From VGNY01 sp964549635 (lineage in GTDB: Bacteria; Chloroflexota; Dehalococcoidia; GIF9; UBA5629): 64,000 nt of DNA. A program made the position numbers and the translations under genes. Positions 54,862 to 63,799 of this stretch are shown in pieces. The DNA is taken from positions 81,463 to 145,462 of the forward strand of contig CAZJVJ010000003.1 in NCBI GenBank assembly GCA_964549635.1, in the 5' to 3' direction. Positions within the stretch are counted from its first letter, which is position 1. Each line of letters opens with the position of its first letter. The notes under the pieces were generated by a model. The model was not told the origin of the DNA. It was given only the letters and a program-made list of their open reading frames with translations, and ran no database searches.

Positions 54862-56050
54862 GATTCTTATCCAGCAATATAGCTACTCCTGGAAGAGTCC
54901 TGCCTTCTAGGAATTTTAGACTGGCACCACCACCTGTGGAGACATGTGTCATTCTTTCTGTTAAGTTTAGTGATTCAACAACTTCGGCAGTTGAGCCACC
55001 ACCGACAATAGTCTTTGCCTTCAGGCCAGCCAGTAATTCGACCATAGCTTTGGTTCCGTGGGCGAATTGAGGTATTTCGTAAACTCCCATGGGTCCATTC
55101 CAAAAAACCGTTCGACATCCAGTTATTTGTTGAGAAAAGAGCTTAATCGTCTCAGGCCCGATGTCAACAATATACTTGCCTATCGGTATATTTGTTACAG
55201 GCATTATTTTGCCTTTAGCTTCAACACTGATCTCGTCCGCCACAACAACGTCTGTAGGCAGAAAGAGAGAGACCCCGCGTTGCCTGGTTATCTCAACCAC
55301 TTCATGGGCCAAAGCTAGCTTGTCATTTTCGATCGAGGAAAGTCCAATCTCATAGCCACCAACCTTCAGAAAAGTAGCTGCCATGGCACCGCCTATAAGC
55401 AGGAGGTCCACCTTGTTCAGTATATTTCTAATGAGCCCGATTTTATCGCTGACCTTGGCTCCACCGAGCAGAGCAGCAAAAGGATGTTCAGGATTAGTTA
55501 GAATACTGCCAAGGGAGTCAAGTTCCTTTTCCATCAACAAACCGGCAACTGCCGGGAGATATTTAGCTACGCCAACTGTTGAGGCATGAGCACGGTGGGC
55601 GGTGCCGAAGGCATCGTTTACATAGATATCAGCCAGTTTGGCTAAGGCTTGGGCAAAAGAGGGATCGTTGGCTTCCTCCTCAGCGTGAAAGCGAATATTC
55701 TCCAGAAGTAGTATGTCACCATCTTTAAGGTTGTTTACCACTTGTTCCACGCTATCTCCGATGCAATCTGACGTAGTTAATACCGGCAGGTTTATGAGTT
55801 GTGAAAGCCGTCGTGCCACAGGCTGCATCCGCAGTTCCTCAATTACCTTACCATCTGGACGTCCGAGGTGAGAGCACAAGATTACTTTTGCCTTGTTTTC
55901 AACCAGATATTTTATAGTTGGTAAGGCGGCCCGGATGCGGCTGTCATCAGTAATTGTCCCTGTTTTAGTATCCATTGGCACATTAAAATCAACTCTGACT
56001 AAAACTCTCTTGCTCCCGACAGCTACATCTTTTACCGTCTTTTTGTCCAT
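54848..56050 (-). CDS. pgk: Phosphoglycerate kinase
   Basis: Pgk makes ATP from 1,3-bisphosphoglycerate. In 400 residues the substrate Arg/Asp motif RVLVRVDFNVPMD, SHLGRPDGK, ENIRFHAEEE, GGAKVSDKIGLI, and the nucleotide loop TIVGGGSTAEVVE are all in order, and the protein ends normally. It starts 1 base after the stop of the cooC-like gene, so the two are surely co-transcribed. Inclusion of pgk, apgM and tpiA suggests gluconeogenic as well as glycolytic demand. Confidence 0.97.
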   Translation of the reverse strand: MDKKTVKDVAVGSKRVLVRVDFNVPMDTKTGTITDDSRIRAALPTIKYLVENKAKVILCSHLGRPDGKVIEELRMQPVARRLSQLINLPVLTTSDCIGDSVEQVVNNLKDGDILLLENIRFHAEEEANDPSFAQALAKLADIYVNDAFGTAHRAHASTVGVAKYLPAVAGLLMEKELDSLGSILTNPEHPFAALLGGAKVSDKIGLIRNILNKVDLLLIGGAMAATFLKVGGYEIGLSSIENDKLALAHEVVEITRQRGVSLFLPTDVVVADEISVEAKGKIMPVTNIPIGKYIVDIGPETIKLFSQQITGCRTVFWNGPMGVYEIPQFAHGTKAMVELLAGLKAKTIVGGGSTAEVVESLNLTERMTHVSTGGGASLKFLEGRTLPGVAILLDKNHACF

Positions 56051-56051
56051 T

Positions 56052-56837
56052 TTATTTCTTTTCCCTCGTGATTTGTTCCAGCTTATTTTTTATATTTTGG
56101 GCATCAGATACCGCTGCGGGCGCTGTCACAAACACGCTTTTCCCCAATCGGTCTGCCTGAGCAACTTCCGGGTGATAGTTAATAAACCCGAGCACTTCAA
56201 AATCAGCTAAGCTATTAATAATAAACTGACGCTCACCTTCATCTCGTGTTTTAGAGCCAACTATGTAACATCTCTTGACACCCAAGTCTTTTGCCAGGTC
56301 TCGAATAGCTCGGGCTGTTTGAAAACTCCGCTGTCCCGGCTCGACTACAATGATAAAGGCGTCCACTCCCTTAGCCGTGCCCCGGCCCAAGTTTTCTACT
56401 CCGGCATCCATATCCATTATGACTATCTCAGACCTGCTCAATATCAGATGGCTAACCAGGCTTTTGAGTAAAGCTCCTTCAGGACACAGACAGCCACTGC
56501 CTCCCCTCTTAACTGTGCCCATAACCAAAAGTTTTATCCCGTCCTTTTGAATTGAGAATCGCTCGGGAATATCGTCGACCTTTGGATTGAGCTTGAAAAA
56601 TGTGCCGAAGCTCCCCGATTTGGCCCCAGTGCGCTCCTCAATCAAATCTTTAAGCTCGGCGATGGGCGTTATCCGCTGGGATTCCTCTGTGCTAATCCCT
56701 AGAGCTGTAGCCAAATTAGCATCAGGGTTGGCATCAATGGCTATTACTTTATTGCCTTCGCTTGCGTATACGTAAGCTAGAAGGCTTGCCAATGTGGTCT
56801 TACCCACACCCCCCTTGCCGGTGATGGCTAACTTCAT
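56052..56837 (-). CDS. cooC: CooC-like nickel/CODH maturation ATPase
   Basis: A 261-residue MinD/ParA-type ATPase with the deviant P-loop GKGGVGKTT at 7-15, DANPDANLATALG, and the CooC hallmark C-x-C (Cys116, Cys118 in GGSGCLCPEG) that binds metal at the dimer interface; DMDAGVENLGRG is switch II. Family members insert nickel into carbon monoxide dehydrogenase. No CODH gene is in this window, so the client lies elsewhere or differs. It heads the operon with pgk directly behind. Confidence 0.9.
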   Translation of the reverse strand: MKLAITGKGGVGKTTLASLLAYVYASEGNKVIAIDANPDANLATALGISTEESQRITPIAELKDLIEERTGAKSGSFGTFFKLNPKVDDIPERFSIQKDGIKLLVMGTVKRGGSGCLCPEGALLKSLVSHLILSRSEIVIMDMDAGVENLGRGTAKGVDAFIIVVEPGQRSFQTARAIRDLAKDLGVKRCYIVGSKTRDEGERQFIINSLADFEVLGFINYHPEVAQADRLGKSVFVTAPAAVSDAQNIKNKLEQITREKK

Positions 56838-56940
56838 GCTTGAATTGTTAACAGGACTACGTCTGGATGTAAATTATAATCTATAGCAAACTGATTAGGA
56901 GTATATCTAATGCTTGGGATAAAATCAAGGATTTGTACTC

Positions 56941-57241
56941 GTTCAGTAGACAAGTTCAGGTGATATTGCAGGCTGACGCACAGGCTTAGGACGGTGAGGG
57001 CGGTCCTCTAGACTTTCTGGATGATTGGAATCGTAGCGACGTTTCCAGCAATGGAAAGTCTAGGGGGAGATGTCAAAGGTAGGCAAGTAGTACGAGCATT
57101 CTGCCCATGGGAATAATAGTAATCAAACCATTTCAACCTTTTTGAGCTCCTTTTAATGTGTCGGGCGCCTTTTGGCTAAGTCTAGCAGCTGAGAGGATTC
57201 GTCTATTAACTATCCTTATAGTGTCACTAATCTATCTGAAC
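56941..57241 (-). mobile_element. Internally deleted IS-derived (MITE-like) element, copy B
   Basis: This is the inverted second copy of the element at 4905-5212, reading right to left: GTTCAGATAGATTAGTGAC at 57241 and CTACTGAAC at its far end. The transposase-start segment is interrupted here by changes and in-frame stops, so it is more decayed than copy A. Identity at the far end continues 6 bases beyond the CTGAAC. The element ends only 28 bases before the minus 35 of the tyrA promoter. Confidence 0.7.
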
Positions 57242-57268
57242 TGCACCAAGAAGTATTCCTTTCATACG

Positions 57269-57298
57269 TTATCAAAATGTATAACGCAATGTTATAAT
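57269..57298 (+). promoter_or_regulatory. Promoter of tyrA, probably giving a leaderless mRNA
   Basis: TTATCA (57269-57274), 18 bases, then a consensus TATAAT (57293-57298). The seventh base after it is the A of the ATG at 57305, so transcription and translation would begin at the same base. No ribosome binding site is present. Confidence 0.65.
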
Positions 57299-57304
57299 AA
57301 TGCA

Positions 57305-58162
57305 ATGCGCGTAGCTATCATCGGGTTAGGCCTTATAGGTGGTTCTATTGGACTGGCTCTAAAGCAGGCCAACTGGCGAGAGGCAGAGATAGTTGGTTAT
57401 GTCCGCCGTCAGGAGGTCGGGGCACTTGCTCTAAAGTTGGGTGCTGTTGATAAGTTAGCACCAAGTCTGAAAGAAACGGTTGAAGCTGCGGACCTTGTTA
57501 TCGTTGCCACACCGGTTTTAACTGTAAAAGATATTTTCCTGCAAATAGCTGGGCACTTATCTCCCAGCTCTATAGTTACCGATGTTGCTAGTACTAAGGT
57601 ACAGGTCATGCGGTGGGCAGAAGAGATACTACCATTGGGGATAAGTTTCGTTGGTGGTCATCCCATGGCGGGTAAAGAGATATCAGGCATTATAGCTGCT
57701 CAAGCCGACCTTTTTCACCACTGTACTTATTGTCTTACACCGTCGCAAAAAGCTACACCCGAGGCAGTACAAACTGTAACCGATATGGTAATGAAGTTGG
57801 GAGCCATCCCACTGACCATTGGTGCGCAAGAACACGACAATTTGGTGGCTGGTATCAGTCACCTCCCAATGTTGTTGTCGGTGGTACTGGTGTTGGCAAC
57901 CACCGGAAGTCCTTCTTGGCAACTGATGGCACAGCTGGCTGCCAGTGGATATCGAGACACTACTCGCTTGGCCTCAGGGAATCCAGAGGTTAATGCTCAC
58001 ATCTGCCTTAGTAATCCAGATGCCATCATTTCATGGATTGATATTTTCATTGAGGAGCTAACCAGGCTACGCGGACTAATAGCGGTGGGAAATAAAGAGA
58101 TCGAAAAAGCTTTAGCCATTGCCCGTGCAAAAAGAGAAGAATGGTTAGACGAACGCTTTTGA
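57305..58162 (+). CDS. tyrA: Prephenate dehydrogenase
   Basis: The 285-residue enzyme oxidatively decarboxylates prephenate to 4-hydroxyphenylpyruvate for tyrosine. The NAD fold opens the protein (VAIIGLGLIGGSIGLALKQ), followed by ADLVIVATPV, TDVASTK, the substrate motif VGGHPMAGKEISG and the helical C-terminal domain (GASGYRDTTRLASG-like ASGYRDTTRLASGNPE). The open frame runs further upstream to 57158, but those codons cover the repeat element and promoter, so the ATG at 57305 is used. It overlaps aroA by 22 bases. Confidence 0.94.
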   Translation: MRVAIIGLGLIGGSIGLALKQANWREAEIVGYVRRQEVGALALKLGAVDKLAPSLKETVEAADLVIVATPVLTVKDIFLQIAGHLSPSSIVTDVASTKVQVMRWAEEILPLGISFVGGHPMAGKEISGIIAAQADLFHHCTYCLTPSQKATPEAVQTVTDMVMKLGAIPLTIGAQEHDNLVAGISHLPMLLSVVLVLATTGSPSWQLMAQLAASGYRDTTRLASGNPEVNAHICLSNPDAIISWIDIFIEELTRLRGLIAVGNKEIEKALAIARAKREEWLDERF

Positions 58163-59454
58163 AGACAGTCAGGCCGCCTAAGGAATTGGTTGGAGAGCCC
58201 TCTGTTCCAGGGGATAAATCCATCACGCATCGGGCTTTAATACTGAGCACTTTGGCATCAGGCAGTAACAGGATCAGCAATTTTTCTCCTGGCATGGACT
58301 GCCAGTCAACCATCAGTTGCCTGAGAGCCCTAGGCGCAAGAATCGTAAAAAAGAGAGATAATGCGCCATTTATACTGGTTCACGGAGCCGGGAGTGCTGG
58401 CTTAATTGAAGCTAAAAACGTTCTTAACGCAGGAAATAGCGCTACTACCTTACGTCTTCTTAGTGGTGTGCTTGCTACACAGCCTTTCCTTTCCATTCTT
58501 ACCGGTGATGTGTCTCTTCGCTCCCGACCCATGAAACGATTGATAGAGCCACTCAGACTTATGGGTGCTGAAATTTATGGGCGTGGCAATGACTCTTTCG
58601 CTCCTCTGGTTATTAAAGGGCGAAGGCTATCTGGAATAGACTACTATTTGGGTGTGCCCAGTGCACAAATTAAATCGGCAATTTTGCTGGCCGGCCTTTT
58701 TGCTGAAGGAAAAACTACTATAAAGGAATGTCAGCCATCTCGTGACCACACCGAACGATTGCTTAGTCGAATGGGGGCTGAGATCAAAAGTGACAATGGC
58801 AATATTTACTTAGAACCTCTAAAGGGCCATTTGACTTCAGTTGACTTATGTATACCGGGTGATATCAGCTCAGCAGCTTACTGGTTGGTTGCAGGAGCTA
58901 TCCACCCCAACGCCAAAATCAAGATAGCTGGCTGTGGCATTAATCCAACGCGGACAGGAATTCTAGATGCGCTCTTAGCTATGGGGGCCAATATCAAAAA
59001 AGAAAATCGACGATTAGAAGGTAATGAGCCGGTTGCTGATTTATACGTAGAGTCCAGCCAGCTGAGGGCTATCGAAATAGGTGGAGATATAATTCCAAGG
59101 TTAATCGACGAAATACCATTGCTAGCTGTGGCTGCTTGTGTGGCCAGTGGTAGGACTGTAATAAGAGATGCTGGTGAGTTACGGGTAAAGGAGTCTGATA
59201 GGATTGCCACCACAGTTAGAGAGCTTATTCGACTTGGTGCTGAGGTTGAGGAATTACCCGATGGGATGGTTATTTATGGGAGAGGTCATTTGTTCGGTGC
59301 GGAAGTCAGTAGCCATTTTGACCATCGTATTTCAATGAGCTTGGCTGTAGCCGGTTTGGTAGCCGAGGGGGAGACCATTATCCATGGTGCTGATGTGGCT
59401 GATATATCTTATCCGGGCTTCTGGGCTGAACTGGAAAAACTTGCCACATATTAG
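58141..59454 (+). CDS. aroA: 3-phosphoshikimate 1-carboxyvinyltransferase (EPSP synthase)
   Basis: AroA transfers enolpyruvate to shikimate 3-phosphate. In 437 residues the motifs are VPGDKSITHRALIL, NAGNSATTLRLLSGVLA, VPSAQIKSAILLAGLFA, and RVKESDRI, with the catalytic Asp in IDEIPLLAV and the C-terminal DHRISMSLAVAG. Motifs are intact and length is normal. The start lies inside the end of tyrA, coupling two steps of aromatic amino acid synthesis. The C-terminus is 80 bases before the remA start. Confidence 0.96.
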   Translation: MVRRTLLKTVRPPKELVGEPSVPGDKSITHRALILSTLASGSNRISNFSPGMDCQSTISCLRALGARIVKKRDNAPFILVHGAGSAGLIEAKNVLNAGNSATTLRLLSGVLATQPFLSILTGDVSLRSRPMKRLIEPLRLMGAEIYGRGNDSFAPLVIKGRRLSGIDYYLGVPSAQIKSAILLAGLFAEGKTTIKECQPSRDHTERLLSRMGAEIKSDNGNIYLEPLKGHLTSVDLCIPGDISSAAYWLVAGAIHPNAKIKIAGCGINPTRTGILDALLAMGANIKKENRRLEGNEPVADLYVESSQLRAIEIGGDIIPRLIDEIPLLAVAACVASGRTVIRDAGELRVKESDRIATTVRELIRLGAEVEELPDGMVIYGRGHLFGAEVSSHFDHRISMSLAVAGLVAEGETIIHGADVADISYPGFWAELEKLATY

Positions 59455-59534
59455 AGAAGTCCAGAATCTACCCGTTAAGCGATAGGTGGCTCTAATTTAT
59501 TGCTTAAATACGAACTATAGTGGTGGAGGTAATA

Positions 59535-59822
59535 ATGAGTACTCAGCTAGTTCATATAGGATTCGACAACATCATCGCGATGAATAGAGTAATTGCTATG
59601 CTGTCTCCCAATCAACAACCAATAAAGCGTCTTATTAGGGGAGCCAGAGATAAAAATATGCTTATCGATGCGACGCATGCTAGAAAAGCCAAGGCCGTCG
59701 TAATTGTAGATACTGGTCACATAATTCTGGCTGCAATTTCACCCGAAGCGATTGCTAGAAGGTTAGCTATCAGCAGGGGTGAGCCTATTCTTAAATCAAG
59801 CGCTGACGAGGAAGAAAAGTGA
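59535..59822 (+). CDS. remA: RemA/DUF370 family regulator
   Basis: The 95-residue protein starts MSTQLVHIGFDNIIAMNRVI and contains the family core PIKRLIRGARDKNMLIDATH and VVIVDTGHIILAAISPEAIA. Relatives are DNA-binding regulators that form ring-like oligomers and control biofilm and osmoprotection genes in Bacillus. GGAGGT 4 bases before the ATG selects this start over a GTG at 59520. It overlaps gmk by a GTGA junction; remA-gmk adjacency is widely conserved, though its reason is not clear. Confidence 0.9.
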   Translation: MSTQLVHIGFDNIIAMNRVIAMLSPNQQPIKRLIRGARDKNMLIDATHARKAKAVVIVDTGHIILAAISPEAIARRLAISRGEPILKSSADEEEK

Positions 59823-60442
59823 ACTATGAATGGTTTTCCCAGATTCCACCCGCCCCCCCTTTGCTCATTGTCATCTCGGGGCCTTCGGGGGTTGGCAAGG
59901 ATGCTATACTCGCTAAAGTGAAGCAGACTGGTTTTCCTTTTCACCACGTTATAACTGCTACTACTCGACAAAAACGACCTGAGGAAAAAAATGGCTTGGA
60001 TTATTACTTCCTTTCGGAGGAGGAGTTTCAAAGAAGGGTAAAAGAGAACCAATTTCTAGAATGGGCAAAGGTGTATGATAACTACTATGGTGTGTTCAAG
60101 CAGGAAGTCAAAGAAGCGTTAGACAGAGGACAGGATGTGATTGTTAAAGTAGACGTTCAAGGAGCGGCTACTATCAAAAAAATCCTACCAGAGTCTGTAT
60201 TCATCTTTGTCATGCCACCATCGATTGAAGAACTGGTCAACCGTCTAAAACAACGGAAAACGGAGACTGAGATAGAGTTAGATGTCCGACTGAGTAAAGT
60301 CCGTGAGGAGTTGAAAAGCCTGCCTCTTTTTGATTACGTGGTCGTAAGCCACAAAAATGAACTAGACCTTGCGGTTTCTCAAATAATGGCTATAGTGACT
60401 GCTGAGAAATGTCGTCTAAAACCGAGAGTGATAAGGCTATAG
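59819..60442 (+). CDS. gmk: Guanylate kinase
   Basis: Gmk phosphorylates GMP to GDP. The 207-residue protein has the P-loop VISGPSGVGKDAIL, the GMP-binding TTRQKRPEEKNGLDYYFLS and YGVFKQEV segments, and VDVQGAATIKKILP. About 15 extra residues (MNYEWFSQIPPAPPL) precede the usual start; the GTG at 59819 overlaps the remA stop. It complements guaA at the other end of the window in guanine nucleotide supply, although the two are not linked. It converges with the MBL hydrolase gene. Confidence 0.95.
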   Translation: MNYEWFSQIPPAPPLLIVISGPSGVGKDAILAKVKQTGFPFHHVITATTRQKRPEEKNGLDYYFLSEEEFQRRVKENQFLEWAKVYDNYYGVFKQEVKEALDRGQDVIVKVDVQGAATIKKILPESVFIFVMPPSIEELVNRLKQRKTETEIELDVRLSKVREELKSLPLFDYVVVSHKNELDLAVSQIMAIVTAEKCRLKPRVIRL

Positions 60443-60458
60443 CCTATATAATCAGTAT

Positions 60459-61154
60459 CTAATACTGTTCCCAAATCCTTTTTTGAAGCTCGTAAAGATA
60501 ACTCTCTATATATCCTTCAACTTCATTGTTCGGCTGATAAATGCCGAAGTGGCCTTCGCATAGTATGTCAGCTCGAAGTTCGATAAGTTTTTGCAGAGAA
60601 GCGATTGCCTGGAGTGGGTTGCCACCCCAGTTCGTTTCGTAAGGTCCGTGTATATCCTGTCCGAAAAGAATACGTTTGCCACCGATATCCGTGTAGATAG
60701 CTATACTACCGCTAGTATGGCCTGGAATATGAAGGGCTTTCAGTTCATATTTACTATAGGTAAAGCTATGTTCTGCATTTTGTAATTTTATGTCCACTTT
60801 ACAGGGCTGGTATTCTACTCCATAGACTTCAGTACCTACCCACTCACCTGATTCAATAGCCTGGGCATCCAGTTCGTGAGCTATTACTTTAACGTTATGC
60901 TGTCGTTTAAACCTTGATAGAGCTCCAATGTGGTCAATATGAGAGTGCGTCACGAATATTGAGTCTAGTTTTTCTGGAGCAAAACCTAAGGTGCCAATAT
61001 TATTTACCAGGCGATTGAAGCTCCTCCCAGCACCTGTGTCAATCAAGACGAGTTCCCCAGCATCTACCAAATAGACACAGCAGTCATATGGATGCGATAT
61101 TTCAGCACTTCCGATAATATAGATATCCTGCCAGATAAGGCTGGGCTCTTTCAT
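60459..61154 (-). CDS. MBL-fold metallo-hydrolase (glyoxalase II-like)
   Basis: The 231-residue protein is a single metallo-beta-lactamase domain with the zinc motif VTHSHIDHIGALSRF, a second His in HIPGHTSGSIAIY and the bridging Asp in FGQDIHGPY; the last ligand His is in EGHFGIYQ. It lacks nuclease-type insertions. Members hydrolyse thioesters, lactones or other esters; the substrate is not known. Its ATG overlaps the ybeY stop (ATGA), placing it in a two-gene unit. Confidence 0.88.
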   Translation of the reverse strand: MKEPSLIWQDIYIIGSAEISHPYDCCVYLVDAGELVLIDTGAGRSFNRLVNNIGTLGFAPEKLDSIFVTHSHIDHIGALSRFKRQHNVKVIAHELDAQAIESGEWVGTEVYGVEYQPCKVDIKLQNAEHSFTYSKYELKALHIPGHTSGSIAIYTDIGGKRILFGQDIHGPYETNWGGNPLQAIASLQKLIELRADILCEGHFGIYQPNNEVEGYIESYLYELQKRIWEQY

Positions 61155-61642
61155 CTATCACTCCGTTTGGCATGTAGCTTACTCAAAATTGTCTTTTCCC
61201 TGGCTTTCATGCGTCGTCCTTCCCTAGGTAGCTCGTGGTCATACCCCAGAAGATGTAGTACTCCATGGATGATTAAAAGCGCTAGCTCCTGTTCTAATTC
61301 ACAGCCTTGTTCCTGCGCTTGTTGCATCGCCCTCGGATATGAAACTAAAACGTCACCTAAATGACGTGCTTTGTCCGGTGGAATTATAAAGGTTAGCTCT
61401 GATTTTTGTTCCATATAAGGGGGCATATGAAAGGAGAGCACATCTGTCGGTTCATCCACGTTTCTATAGGTTCGATTCAGCTCTTGCATTCTATCATCAT
61501 CTATGATGGCTACTCCCATCTCTACTGGTCCTACAATACCTTCAGTTTTGAGAGCTTCGAGAACTATGTTCCTGATCCAGCCCTTATCCAGTGAAATTTT
61601 CAGTCCTGGGTCAATAGAGATACTGATTTGTCGCCTAGCCAT
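61151..61642 (-). CDS. ybeY: rRNA maturation endoribonuclease YbeY
   Basis: YbeY is a single-strand endoribonuclease needed for 16S rRNA 3' end maturation and ribosome quality control. The 163-residue protein has the zinc motif HGVLHLLGYDHE (three His in H-x3-H-x5-H), the upstream LNRTYRNVDEPTDVLSF and the DVLVSYP strand. Length is typical. It is translationally coupled to the MBL hydrolase. The gap to the acetoacetate-CoA ligase stop (198 bases) holds nothing recognisable. Confidence 0.95.
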   Translation of the reverse strand: MARRQISISIDPGLKISLDKGWIRNIVLEALKTEGIVGPVEMGVAIIDDDRMQELNRTYRNVDEPTDVLSFHMPPYMEQKSELTFIIPPDKARHLGDVLVSYPRAMQQAQEQGCELEQELALLIIHGVLHLLGYDHELPREGRRMKAREKTILSKLHAKRSDR

Positions 61643-61840
61643 AATCTGAAAACTATCCCAAAGTCGGTGATAGAGATATTCGCTCTAGCATGTTACATAT
61701 GAGTTTGAGGATATGATGCTAGGCAGCACGGTAAACAACCTCCCAAAGCCAACACTGCTTAGCCTATCTTACGGTTGCACTCCTTTTTGATAGGCCGGGC
61801 AAAGTTTTAGTTGTTGTGGATTATCAAAACTAATTCCGAT

Positions 61841-63799
61841 TTACGTCTTAAGCTCGTCTAGGAGTTTCTCATAGTAATCTAAGCACTGGGGATTTACCAG
61901 AGCATCCCTGTTCAAGACTGGTCTGCCGTGTATTATGTTTGTGACTGCGCTTTCAACCTTTTTCATATTCAGCGTGTAGGGGATATCAGGCACTTGCAGT
62001 ATTTTGGCTGGAACATGTCGAGGTGAAGCATTCTCTCGCAGCGCTTTTCTAATCTTGTTCTTGAGCTCTTCTGTCAAACTGTGACCCTCAGCCACTTTAA
62101 CGAAGAGGATAATGCGCTGGTCTCCTTCCCAGTTTTGTCCTATTGCCAAGCTATCAGCTATTTCTTCTAGTTTTTCAACCTGATTATAGATCTCTGCCGT
62201 TCCTATACGAACGCCCGACGGTTTAAGCACTGAATCGGAACGGCCAAAAAAGATAAAACCGCCGGTCTTGCTATCACGCATAACATAATCACCATGACGC
62301 CATACTCCAGGGTAAACTTCGAAATAAGCCTCCCTGTATTTCTTGCCGTCGGGGTCGTTCCAGAAATAAAGCGGCATAGAAGGTGCCGGAGCCTCGCAGA
62401 CAAGTTCGCCCTCACGGTCAAGTATCGGCTTGCCATATTCGTCATAGACATTTACCTTCATACCCAAAGCAGGCCCCTGTAGCTGGCCAGCGTATACAGG
62501 ACTGATGGGGTTACCGGCACAAAAACAGCCATTGATGTCAGTGCCACCAGAAATTGAATTAAACCACAGGTCGTTTTTAATTTGCTGGTAGACATATTCG
62601 AAACCGTCTGCTGAAAGAGCTGAACCTGTTTGGGATATTTCCTGGAGTGATGACAAATCGTAATCTTTACCTGGTTTAACATTCTCACTTCTAAGGAAAT
62701 TGATATAGCTGGCGCTGCAGCCAAATACAGTTACCTTCTCGTCTTGGATCAGTTTCCACATGGCACCAGGGTCAGGGTAATTGGGATTACCGTCGTATAG
62801 CACCAGAGTGTTGCCTACTCCCAACGAGCTTATCATCCAGTTCCACATCATCCAGCTGCAGGTTGTTATGTAAAATAGGGTATCTTCCCGTGTTAAGTCT
62901 GTGTGGAGCACCAGCTCTTTCAAATGATTAATTAGGATTCCTCCAGCTCCTTGAACCATGCATTTGGGTTTGCCTGTAGTTCCCGATGAGAACATGATAT
63001 ATACGGGATGGTCAAAAGGTAGTTGCTCGAACTTGATATCAAGTCCTTTCTCGGGAGCTAGAAAATCAACCCAGTGTACTGAGTTTGGAACGCAGCTGAT
63101 ATCCTGTTTCTGCCCTTTGTATGAAGCTACAACTACCTTTTGGACTGATGGTATTTTCTTTACAATCTCAGCAGCGTTGGCGAGAGAGTTAAACTCCTTC
63201 CCTTTATAGAAATAGCCGTCAACGGTAAATAGTACTTTTGGCTCGATTTGTCCTAGGCGATCCACAGCAGCAGCCGGACCAATGTCAGTAGCACAAGAAG
63301 CCCAGGTTGCTCCAATGCTCGTGCTAGCAAGCATTGCAATCGCAGTCTCCATCATGTTGGGCATATATGCGGCTACTCTATCCCCGGGCGAAACCCCTAT
63401 TTGCCGAAGTGACTTTGACAAGCGTGCCACCGTATCATACAGTTCCGCGTAGCTCATCCTTGCTGATTTCTGAGTTTCACCCTTGAAAATGAACGCTGTA
63501 CGATTATCTCTATACCTTAAGAGATTTTCGGCGAAATTCAGTCTTGCGCCGCTAAACCACTTGGCACCCGGCATTTTTTTAAGGTCATCAACTACGGTAT
63601 CATAGCTTTTGGAGGCCTTTATTTTGACGAAGTCCCAGATTGCAGCCCAGAAAGTAGGTATATCACTTATTGACCATGAATATAGCTCGTCATAAGTACT
63701 AAATCGTTGTCCATAATTCTTGTTCACATAATCTATGAATTTAAACATGTTAGATTTCTTTCTTCGTTCTTTCGATGGTTGCCAGAGTAGTTTTGCCAT
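61841..63799 (-). CDS. Acetoacetate-CoA ligase
   Basis: This 652-residue ANL-superfamily enzyme activates acetoacetate (or a related 3-oxoacid) to its CoA ester. The ATP/AMP loop is IMFSSGTTGKPKCMVQGAGG, followed by TTCSWMMWNWMISSL, SGGTDINGCF, and the Asp/Arg hinge RHGDYVMRDSKTGGFIFFGRSD. The catalytic Lys is in TLNMKKVESAV. Length and the N-terminal MFKFIDYVNKNYGQRFSTY region match AacS rather than the 650-residue acetyl-CoA synthetase, which has a different N-terminus. GGAGG lies 6 bases before the ATG. The 201 bases to the window end show only an AT-rich stretch, with no clear promoter. Confidence 0.9.
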   Translation of the reverse strand: MAKLLWQPSKERRKKSNMFKFIDYVNKNYGQRFSTYDELYSWSISDIPTFWAAIWDFVKIKASKSYDTVVDDLKKMPGAKWFSGARLNFAENLLRYRDNRTAFIFKGETQKSARMSYAELYDTVARLSKSLRQIGVSPGDRVAAYMPNMMETAIAMLASTSIGATWASCATDIGPAAAVDRLGQIEPKVLFTVDGYFYKGKEFNSLANAAEIVKKIPSVQKVVVASYKGQKQDISCVPNSVHWVDFLAPEKGLDIKFEQLPFDHPVYIMFSSGTTGKPKCMVQGAGGILINHLKELVLHTDLTREDTLFYITTCSWMMWNWMISSLGVGNTLVLYDGNPNYPDPGAMWKLIQDEKVTVFGCSASYINFLRSENVKPGKDYDLSSLQEISQTGSALSADGFEYVYQQIKNDLWFNSISGGTDINGCFCAGNPISPVYAGQLQGPALGMKVNVYDEYGKPILDREGELVCEAPAPSMPLYFWNDPDGKKYREAYFEVYPGVWRHGDYVMRDSKTGGFIFFGRSDSVLKPSGVRIGTAEIYNQVEKLEEIADSLAIGQNWEGDQRIILFVKVAEGHSLTEELKNKIRKALRENASPRHVPAKILQVPDIPYTLNMKKVESAVTNIIHGRPVLNRDALVNPQCLDYYEKLLDELKT

